Shown: piece by piece, positions 1 to 4,584 of the stretch
How positions within the stretch are numbered: position 1 is the first letter of the stretch
How the letters are laid out: the number at the start of each line of letters is the position of its first letter
Source of the DNA: Candidatus Peregrinibacteria bacterium CG_4_10_14_0_2_um_filter_43_11
Lineage (GTDB): Bacteria; Patescibacteriota; Gracilibacteria; UM-FILTER-43-11
Reading direction: 5' to 3'
Length of the DNA stretch: 5,868 nucleotides
Assembly: GCA_002792495.1 (NCBI GenBank)
Contig: PFOK01000127.1
Location: 1 to 5,868 of the forward strand
The notes under the pieces: generated by a model
The model's database searches: none
What the model saw: only the letters and a program-made list of their open reading frames with translations
Told to the model about the DNA's origin: nothing
Position numbers and translations under genes: made by a program

Positions 1-917
1 TTACTCATTTTTTGATCAAAATTTGTGTTCAAATTAGTGAATTTAAGCTTCCCTTCATGTAAATAATGAATACTCGTAAAATAACTTGCCGCACTGGCAT
101 CCCCCTCCACTGTAAATTCACAAGCCTTGTAAGCCTGAGGCTTAACCAAAAAGGATTTATAATGATCGTTCTGAACCTTAACCCCAAAGGCTTTCATGAC
201 CGCGATTGTCGTATCGATATAAGGCTTGGAAACGAGGTCTCCGATCACTTCCAACTGAAGTAGACGATCAAGTAACGGCGCAAGCATCAACAATGCCGAA
301 AAATACTGACTGCTTGTATCCCCTTTCATTTTTACAACATACCTTGAATCTTGAATCTTGCCTGCCCGCCGTGGTGGGAATTTTGAATCTTGAATTTTGA
401 AAGGTGGATATCCCTCCTCGCCCAAATATTCAATATTCGCCCCTAACTGTCGCAAACCCTCCACCAAATCCCCTATCGGACGTTCCTGCATGCGTTGATT
501 ACCTGTAATCACCGTTTCGCCCTTGCGAATTGTCATGACCGCCGTCAAAAACCGCACCGCCGTACCCGCATTATGAAGATCGAGTGTGAGCTTTTTATCA
601 GTAAACTGTCCTCCGCAACCTTCAATTACAACAGTGTCATCTCGCAATTCTACGACGGAGTGAGATTGCACCCCTTTCCGTAAATTATTGCTCCGGAGGC
701 CAGTACAACTACCCTCCGTCGCTAAATTTCCAATTTCCAATTTCCGCAACGCATTAAGCATTATGTTCGTATCATCGCTCAGAAGCGCACCACGAATAAC
801 CGACTTCCCCTTCGCCAGGGCGGCACACAAAAACGCCCGGTTGGTGATGGACTTGGAACCGGGAAGCGTGAGCTCAAGATCAAGCGCCTGCGGAAAAGGA
901 ATGACTTCTCTAAACAT
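1..917 (-). CDS. aroA: EPSP synthase (3-phosphoshikimate 1-carboxyvinyltransferase), 3' part beyond window, with two repeat-derived inserts
   Basis: This cytosolic enzyme transfers the enolpyruvyl group of PEP to shikimate-3-phosphate, the sixth shikimate-pathway step towards chorismate. The frame is open for 305 codons from ATG at 917 and runs off the left edge. Family motifs appear in order: PGSKSITNR (residues 19-27, with K22, S23, R27), NAGTAVRF (116-123), MQERPIGD (143-150), GDTSSQ (199-204), SALLM (207-211), SKPYID (230-235) and VEGDASAASYF (270-280). Against E. coli AroA from memory, about 150 C-terminal residues are missing, including the catalytic Asp of the IPDAA motif. About 23 extra residues lie between MLNAL (53-57) and GCGG (100-103), and about 11 between YPP (170-172) and SSQ (202-204). 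Both coincide with DNA repeats, described separately. Conserved motifs are intact, so I infer a working enzyme rather than a pseudogene. No Shine-Dalgarno precedes the ATG. It probably shares a transcript with the PKD gene and the microprotein upstream. Confidence 0.93.
   Translation of the reverse strand, partial: MFREVIPFPQALDLELTLPGSKSITNRAFLCAALAKGKSVIRGALLSDDTNIMLNALRKLEIGNLATEGSCTGLRSNNLRKGVQSHSVVELRDDTVVIEGCGGQFTDKKLTLDLHNAGTAVRFLTAVMTIRKGETVITGNQRMQERPIGDLVEGLRQLGANIEYLGEEGYPPFKIQDSKFPPRRAGKIQDSRYVVKMKGDTSSQYFSALLMLAPLLDRLLQLEVIGDLVSKPYIDTTIAVMKAFGVKVQNDHYKSFLVKPQAYKACEFTVEGDASAASYFTSIHYLHEGKLKFTNLNTNFDQKMS
343..402. repeat. Heptanucleotide repeats flanking a GC-rich palindrome, in frame inside aroA
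   Basis: On the plus strand CTTGAAT occurs at 343-349 and 350-356, with a partial third copy at 357-360. A GC-rich core follows whose centre CCCGCCGTGGTGGG (365-378) is a 6-bp stem with one G-T wobble. Then come TTTGAAT (382-388), CTTGAAT (389-395) and TTTGAAA (396-402). Read in aroA these give two similar peptides, KIQDSKF and KIQDSRY, around PPRRAG (residues 174-193). E. coli AroA has about 11 fewer residues here. The palindrome type (CCTGCCCGCC plus its partner) is, from memory, common between genes in Patescibacteria. The surrounding aroA frame is undisturbed. Confidence 0.8.
651..745. repeat. Palindromic element plus AATTTCC tandem repeat, in frame inside aroA
   Basis: The element is bounded by a perfect 8-bp inverted repeat, CGACGGAG (653-660) and CTCCGTCG (714-721), followed by three exact tandem copies of AATTTCC (725-731, 732-738, 739-745). 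Its outer parts match the island copy at 4497-4551: 19 of 22 bases on the left (653-674) and 26 of 32 on the right (691-722), including an exact CCAGTACAACT. The aroA copy has 16 bases in the middle (675-690) where the island copy has one. Translated on the minus strand it gives roughly residues 60-89 of AroA, a stretch with no counterpart in E. coli AroA and outside the conserved motifs. Confidence 0.85.
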
Positions 918-920
918 TAT

Positions 921-1035
921 AATTTATTAATTTATTACGCTCTATCCGCTCACGCGGGCTACGCTTTTACCAGTTTATTGTCACATCCTAATAATAAACT
1001 AATAAAAAGTAAGGAATAAACCAATAAATTAATAA
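921..1035. repeat. Intergenic palindromic AT-rich repeat with GC hairpin core, between microprotein and aroA
   Basis: The outer arms TTATTAATTTATT (924-936) and AATAAATTAATAA (1023-1035) are a perfect 13-bp inverted repeat. AATTTATT is tandemly duplicated at 921-928 and 929-936. Inside are CCGC-TCAC-GCGG (946-957), a small GC hairpin, and AGTTTATT/AATAAACT (972-979 and 993-1000), a perfect 8-bp stem. The right arm overlaps the stop codon of the microprotein (1029-1031), and the left arm ends a few bases before the aroA start. A folded transcript could affect mRNA stability or aroA translation, but no uridine tract suggests termination. The gap 918-1028 holds nothing else I can recognise. Confidence 0.65.
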
Positions 1036-1124
1036 GTGGCAAGCAACGGTGCCAACGCTGTAAAAAGCAAAGTGGCAATCGCCACATAAACGACAATTTT
1101 GATAATTTTTTTATTGTCTCTCAT
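1029..1124 (-). CDS. 31-residue single-pass membrane microprotein, Prli42/DUF4044-like in form
   Basis: The frame starts at ATG 1124 and ends at TAA 1029. The product is a short basic head, MRDNKKIIK (residues 1-9), followed by one continuous hydrophobic segment (about 10-30) ending in Tyr. Length, the lysine-rich start, the VVYV motif at 11-14 and the single membrane span resemble, from memory, the Firmicutes stressosome-associated peptide Prli42 (DUF4044). The basic head predicts N-inside topology. It begins 32 bases after the PKD gene stop on the same strand, which suggests co-transcription. No convincing Shine-Dalgarno is visible. The membrane-protein composition is better than chance for a 31-codon frame, but existence and function are unproven. 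A random frame remains possible. Confidence 0.6.
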   Translation of the reverse strand: MRDNKKIIKIVVYVAIATLLFTALAPLLATY

Positions 1125-1155
1125 TCTTGATGATTAAAAATGAATAAATTAAAAA

Positions 1156-3432
1156 CTATTGAAGGACATCACCTGCCGCCACAATAACATCGGTATACAC
1201 ACTCACATTGTTTTTACTATCCGAAACCTCTAAGGTAATTGTGTACGTACCCGGCTGTTCAAAGGTGTGAGCCGGCTTATGGCTGGAACTTTTGACCCCA
1301 TCACCGAAATCCCAGCTGAACTTCGCGATAGAACCCGTGGAACATTTGGGATCAAAGGTAACGCTCAAAGGCGCCGCGCCATCATGACGGCTGGACTCAA
1401 AGCAGGCACTCAGAGGAATTTCGCGGACAAAAATTTGCTTGGTCACCTCAGCGTTTTCACTCATGTTGGTCAAAACCTTGAGCACAACGGAATAAACCCC
1501 CACCGTGGAGTATTTGTGAGTGAGTGTAGCCCCCGTGATACTCTTGGGCGAACCGTCACCGAAATCCCATTCATAACTCACCACCTTTCCGTTAGAAGCG
1601 CTGGACTTGGAACCGTCAAATGTGACCAGCAAAGGCACACTGCCCTCTTCGGGGTCGGCATTGATGACGGCCAAAACACCCGGTTCAATCACTTTAACCA
1701 TGAGCATGGACTGAGAAACCTGAGCGGTGCTATCGCGAACCGTTAAAGTAACCAAAAAGGTACCGGCAGCATCAAACACATGTTCCACTTTCGCGCCCTG
1801 CTGATCGACCGCATCATCACCGTTAAAATCCCATTCAAAGTCGATGATGTCATTGTCTTTATCCGTGGATTTGGAGGCATCAAACACCACTTTAAGAGGT
1901 AATACGCCTGAAAGTTCGTCGGAAGATCCAATCGCGGGAACGGTTTTGATCTGAGCTTTTGGCGGAGAAGAAATAGACTGAACTTCCACAGCCACGATCT
2001 CTTTGTCGGTTTTTCCGGAATCTTCGGTAATCACCAGAGTGACATTGAAAAGCCCTGACGTATTATAAACATGGGTTACGCTTTTGCCGGTCTGTAATCC
2101 GGAACCGTCGCCAAAATCCCATTCATATCCGGTAACCGTACCCTTTAAACTGGTGGACTTGCCCGCATCGAAACGAACGGAAAACGGAACAACGCCCTTG
2201 AGCCCGGGAACCGCGTCGATTTTGGCATCGAGCAAAGGAACATCGCTTTCTGTAATAGGGATTTCACGGTAATAATTTTCGACATTATTGCTCGAATCGA
2301 TCAAGCGCAAATGAACGTTGTACGTGCCTATTTTTTCAAACGTGAAACGTGGCCACTTGTTATCAGGGCCAGTCAGATCGTAAACACCATCTCCGTCAAA
2401 ATCCCAATCCATACTCTGGAGCTTCAACCCGCCGGGTAAAAGACCGGACGCGTCGAACTGAACCGCTAAAGGCGCTGTACCGGTAGAAGGTTCGGCGGCA
2501 AAAACCGCGTTCTGAATCACAAAAGGCAGAGTATAAACCCGAGCCTTCGCTTCGCCGACCACCTGAACCTGCAAACCGATCTCGTAAGTACCGCGACGTT
2601 CGTACAGACGGGTGACTTCTCCGTCGGCGGGCATGGGGGTTTCAAATTCCCCATTGCCATCCAGATCCCACAGGGCGGATGCCACGGAAAGACGGCTTTG
2701 CCGGAGGGCTTTTTTGATATTAACGGCGTTGAACGTCATTTCGACCGGCGCCTGAAGATCGCTTAAATTGGTAGGCGAAACCACCACGATTTTGGCCACC
2801 ACTCTTTCGGCAGTGACCTCCAGCCGATTGATGAAGTTGAATAAAAAGAACCAGATGAAAAGAACAATCACAAAGGGAATCAAGCTGAAAAACGCCATTT
2901 TGATTCCCGCCATGCGGGCGGCACTATCCCCTTTTTTGGCACCCGCCATGCGGAAGAAACCGATCACCATGAGCGCGAAAAGCAGGAGCGAAAGAAATCC
3001 GAACGAAAGATTAATGACGGTGAGTAAAAACCCACGAATGGCACCCGGAGCCAGACCAAAAGCGGCAATCACGGCGTTATCCCCGCCTCCGCGAGACATG
3101 ACTAAAACCATGAGGGAGATGAAAAGAACAAACAAAAGGAGTAAAAAACCGGAACAGCCGAGCAAAAACCGTAAATTTTTATTTTTCTTCACGGGTTCTT
3201 TGCCTATTTTCTTAGGGGCGTTCGGATCGGATTTTTTAAGGGGTATCGGAATCGGAACGGGTGTTTGAGGAAGTTTTTCCGAAGAAGACTTTGCATCAGC
3301 CTCGTCACGCGGACGATTGACAGAAACATTTTCAAGTTCCGGATTCACCGGTTTTTGCTCGTCGGGAACAGAGCCTTCCGAATGAGAATCGGAAGAAGAA
3401 TTCTGGAAATTATTTTGATTTTCTTCTGGCAT
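1156..3432 (-). CDS. Membrane-anchored surface protein with six PKD domains
   Basis: The protein has 758 residues from ATG 3432. A longer reading to TTG 3486 would cover the promoter at 3462-3490, so I prefer the ATG. Residues 1-85 are hydrophilic and rich in Ser, Glu and Pro, ending in a lysine cluster. Three transmembrane segments follow at about 87-113, 133-160 and 179-202, separated by short glycine-rich or basic loops. With N inside, three spans place the rest outside the cell. The exterior is six PKD-type beta domains at about 212-294, 309-392, 402-484, 493-580, 587-670 and 674-752. Each carries the WDFGDG signature or a variant: WDLDGNGE, WDFDGDG, WDFGDG, WDFNGDD, WDFGDG, WDFGDG. PKD repeats usually serve as spacers or protein/glycan-binding modules. 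No catalytic domain follows, and the protein ends right after the sixth repeat. Domain 6 has two cysteines (677 and 697) that could pair. An adhesion or envelope-scaffold role is inference. Confidence 0.88.
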   Translation of the reverse strand: MPEENQNNFQNSSSDSHSEGSVPDEQKPVNPELENVSVNRPRDEADAKSSSEKLPQTPVPIPIPLKKSDPNAPKKIGKEPVKKNKNLRFLLGCSGFLLLLFVLFISLMVLVMSRGGGDNAVIAAFGLAPGAIRGFLLTVINLSFGFLSLLLFALMVIGFFRMAGAKKGDSAARMAGIKMAFFSLIPFVIVLFIWFFLFNFINRLEVTAERVVAKIVVVSPTNLSDLQAPVEMTFNAVNIKKALRQSRLSVASALWDLDGNGEFETPMPADGEVTRLYERRGTYEIGLQVQVVGEAKARVYTLPFVIQNAVFAAEPSTGTAPLAVQFDASGLLPGGLKLQSMDWDFDGDGVYDLTGPDNKWPRFTFEKIGTYNVHLRLIDSSNNVENYYREIPITESDVPLLDAKIDAVPGLKGVVPFSVRFDAGKSTSLKGTVTGYEWDFGDGSGLQTGKSVTHVYNTSGLFNVTLVITEDSGKTDKEIVAVEVQSISSPPKAQIKTVPAIGSSDELSGVLPLKVVFDASKSTDKDNDIIDFEWDFNGDDAVDQQGAKVEHVFDAAGTFLVTLTVRDSTAQVSQSMLMVKVIEPGVLAVINADPEEGSVPLLVTFDGSKSSASNGKVVSYEWDFGDGSPKSITGATLTHKYSTVGVYSVVLKVLTNMSENAEVTKQIFVREIPLSACFESSRHDGAAPLSVTFDPKCSTGSIAKFSWDFGDGVKSSSHKPAHTFEQPGTYTITLEVSDSKNNVSVYTDVIVAAGDVLQ

Positions 3433-3461
3433 TGGTTTGTATTTATTTTTTACTTGAAGGT

Positions 3462-3490
3462 ATTGTAGCAAAAACACAGAAATCAAACAA
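3462..3490 (-). promoter_or_regulatory. Sigma70-type extended -10 promoter for the PKD gene
   Basis: Read on the minus strand there is TTGTTT (plus-strand 3485-3490), a 17-base spacer, and TACAAT (3462-3467) preceded by TGC, an extended -10. Transcription would start near 3455, leaving about 22 bases before ATG 3432. The match is close to consensus in every part. It supports the ATG over the upstream TTG, which would lie within the promoter. Confidence 0.7.
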
Positions 3491-3500
3491 CTTTACTAAT

Positions 3501-3529
3501 TTGTAATTCGTAATTCGTAATTGTATTAT
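3501..3529 (+). promoter_or_regulatory. Sigma70-type promoter for the PHP gene, partly built from a repeat
   Basis: TTGTAA (3501-3506), a 17-base spacer and TATTAT (3524-3529) form a good -35/-10 pair. A start near 3536 would leave a leader of only about 13 bases before ATG 3549. The -35 box and spacer lie in the GTAATTC heptanucleotide repeat. Its -35 box is 10 bases from that of the divergent PKD promoter. Confidence 0.55.
3503..3523. repeat. Three tandem heptanucleotides (GTAATTC, GTAATTC, GTAATTG)
   Basis: Exact units lie at 3503-3509 and 3510-3516, with a third copy differing at its last base at 3517-3523. The unit length of seven matches the arrays inside aroA. From memory, runs of this kind (AATTCGT) are frequent between genes in Patescibacteria assemblies. 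This copy sits in the divergent promoter region. Confidence 0.8.
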
Positions 3530-3548
3530 GAGTACATAATAAAATCCC

Positions 3549-4373
3549 ATGCTCATCGATTATCATCTTCACAATCATTTTTCACCGGATAGCCAAACCG
3601 AAACCGTCGAACTCCTAAAGCGTGCCCAGGATCAGGGAATGCGCGAAATTTGCATCACCAATCACGCGGAATGGTTTACGATGGAAAACTGGCATGGCGT
3701 TTTTGAATTGAATGAAGCTATTCAGCGATTCAGTGACGTAGAAAGCGAAATCGATCATATTCAGCCTCAGTTTTTCGACATTCCCATTAAACTGGGAACG
3801 GAATTAACGTATAGCCCGGATGACCTTGTCGCCATTGAACAATTTCTTGGAATCATTGATTTTGACTTCGTTTTAGGTTCTGTTCATGACATTGATGACA
3901 TTATTATAAACAGTCACAAAGACGAAGTGCGCTATTTTCCCGGGAAGTCGGAAGAAGAAGCATATCTGCCTTATTTTCAGCAATTACGCGATCTTGCGGA
4001 ATGGGGTCAGTGTGATGTGATCGCCCATTTTGATACCATTAAAAAATATGGTCACAAATATTACGGCCCCTTTGAGCCGGAAAAATACAAACGACTGATT
4101 ATTTCCGTTCTGGAAGTGATGAAAAAGAATGGAATAGGGCTGGAGATAAACAGCAATTGCCTGCACGACAAATGCCAAGAACTATTCCCCCATCCCACCA
4201 TTTTAAAATGGGCACTGGAAGTAGGAATCGAATATTTCACGCTTGGGTCCGACGCGCACAGCCCGGAAGAAGTGAGCCGGCATATCGCAGAATCAATGGA
4301 AATGGTAAAAACGATAGGATTAAAACAGATAACAACGTATGAAAAAAGGAAGCCGATTCTGCATTCAATTTAA
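3549..4373 (+). CDS. PHP-family phosphoesterase, histidinol-phosphatase-like
   Basis: The 274-residue product has the full metal-site pattern of the PHP superfamily: HLH (H6, H8) with D14, TNH (H39), GTE (E85), SVH (H113), AHFD (H160, D162) and GSDAH (D235, H237). Length, the LGSVHDID stretch and the late LEINSN motif (198-203) fit the HisJ/HisK histidinol-phosphate phosphatase type, which releases phosphate from L-histidinol phosphate in histidine synthesis. The enzyme would be cytosolic, with three metal ions. No other his gene is in the window, so the substrate is not settled; PHP proteins also act on other phosphoesters. The start at ATG 3549 places the HxH motif at residue 6, as usual, and no Shine-Dalgarno precedes it. 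The last codons (LHSI, stop TAA) fall in a 14-bp repeat that recurs at 4556-4569, so the C-terminus may have been remodelled by the repeat. Confidence 0.87.
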   Translation: MLIDYHLHNHFSPDSQTETVELLKRAQDQGMREICITNHAEWFTMENWHGVFELNEAIQRFSDVESEIDHIQPQFFDIPIKLGTELTYSPDDLVAIEQFLGIIDFDFVLGSVHDIDDIIINSHKDEVRYFPGKSEEEAYLPYFQQLRDLAEWGQCDVIAHFDTIKKYGHKYYGPFEPEKYKRLIISVLEVMKKNGIGLEINSNCLHDKCQELFPHPTILKWALEVGIEYFTLGSDAHSPEEVSRHIAESMEMVKTIGLKQITTYEKRKPILHSI

Positions 4374-4385
4374 AGGACAAAGGAG

Positions 4386-4428
4386 ATTCCGTATCAAGCC
4401 ACAAGGTGGCCCCCTTGGGGTACGGAAT
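4386..4428. repeat. Palindromic repeat with two nested hairpins (three-way junction)
   Basis: ATTCCGTA (4386-4393) pairs perfectly with TACGGAAT (4421-4428). Inside are GCCAC-AAG-GTGGC (4398-4410) and CCCC-TT-GGGG (4411-4420), so the strand can fold as an 8-bp closing stem with two arms. The GGAGATTCC...GGAATGACG frame is the widespread dispersed-palindrome style seen in many bacteria. No uridine tract follows, so I do not call it a terminator for the PHP gene. Confidence 0.75.
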
Positions 4429-4440
4429 GACGAAAATAAT

Positions 4441-4506
4441 TCGCGACGGAGTGCGGCCATAGCCCGCAATTGACCTAATTGCACTAATTGACCTCGCGAC
4501 GGAGTG
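4441..4506. repeat. 13-bp direct repeats around a hairpin and three tandem nonamers
   Basis: TCGCGACGGAGTG is exact at 4441-4453 and 4494-4506. After the first copy comes a small hairpin, GGC-CATA-GCC (4455-4464), then AATTGACCT, AATTGCACT, AATTGACCT (4468-4476, 4477-4485, 4486-4494). The first 13-mer plus hairpin looks like a truncated copy of the full element that begins with the second 13-mer. Confidence 0.8.
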
Positions 4507-4552
4507 GGGTTGTACCCCGCTTCGGAGCCCAGTACAACTGAACTCCTTCGCG
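4494..4552. repeat. Full palindromic element, relative of the aroA insert
   Basis: The outer arms GCGACGGAGT and ACTCCTTCGC (4496-4505 and 4543-4552) pair with one mismatch. GTTGTAC (4509-4515) and GTACAAC (4532-4538) form a perfect inner stem, and GCTTCGGAGC lies near the centre. Over 54 alignable bases it matches the aroA insert (653-722) at 45 positions. The aroA copy differs by a longer middle, and the two cover the same boundaries, which supports a defined dispersed element. Confidence 0.85.
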
Positions 4553-4584
4553 AAAATTCAGCATTCAATAAACCGATATAGCAA

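Larger units (their letters stand above)
4356..4569. repeat. Repeat island bounded by near-identical 14-bp direct repeats
   Basis: ATTCTGCATTCAAT (4356-4369) and ATTCAGCATTCAAT (4556-4569) match at 13 of 14 bases and start exactly 200 bases apart. Each is itself two related heptamers (ATTCNGC, ATTCAAT). Between them are three distinct structured repeats, annotated separately. The left copy forms the end of the PHP gene; the right copy ends 15 bases before the CFA synthase start. They could be a target duplication or two samples of a common tandem unit. The gap 4374-4584 is filled almost entirely by this island, with no reading frame I would support. Confidence 0.65.

Noticed and set aside
1..917. 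aroA as a pseudogene because of the inserts
   Set aside because: The frame is open throughout and every conserved motif expected in this part is present, so the inserts appear tolerated.
66..930. Several plus-strand open frames of 62-80 codons
   Set aside because: They lie opposite aroA, whose minus-strand frame carries all the family motifs. The plus-strand products show no recognisable motif.
1267..3268. Plus-strand open frames of up to 166 codons opposite the PKD gene
   Set aside because: They are antisense shadows. The minus strand has continuous PKD motifs and membrane segments.
3433..3486. Longer PKD protein start at TTG 3486
   Set aside because: The added 18 codons overlap a near-consensus promoter, so the TTG would be upstream of the predicted transcription start.
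4386..4428. Intrinsic terminator for the PHP gene
   Set aside because: The stem is good but the following bases (GACGAAAATAAT) have no T-tract.
4356..4569. CRISPR array or insertion sequence
   Set aside because: Repeat units differ, spacers are not of uniform length, and there is no transposase frame.
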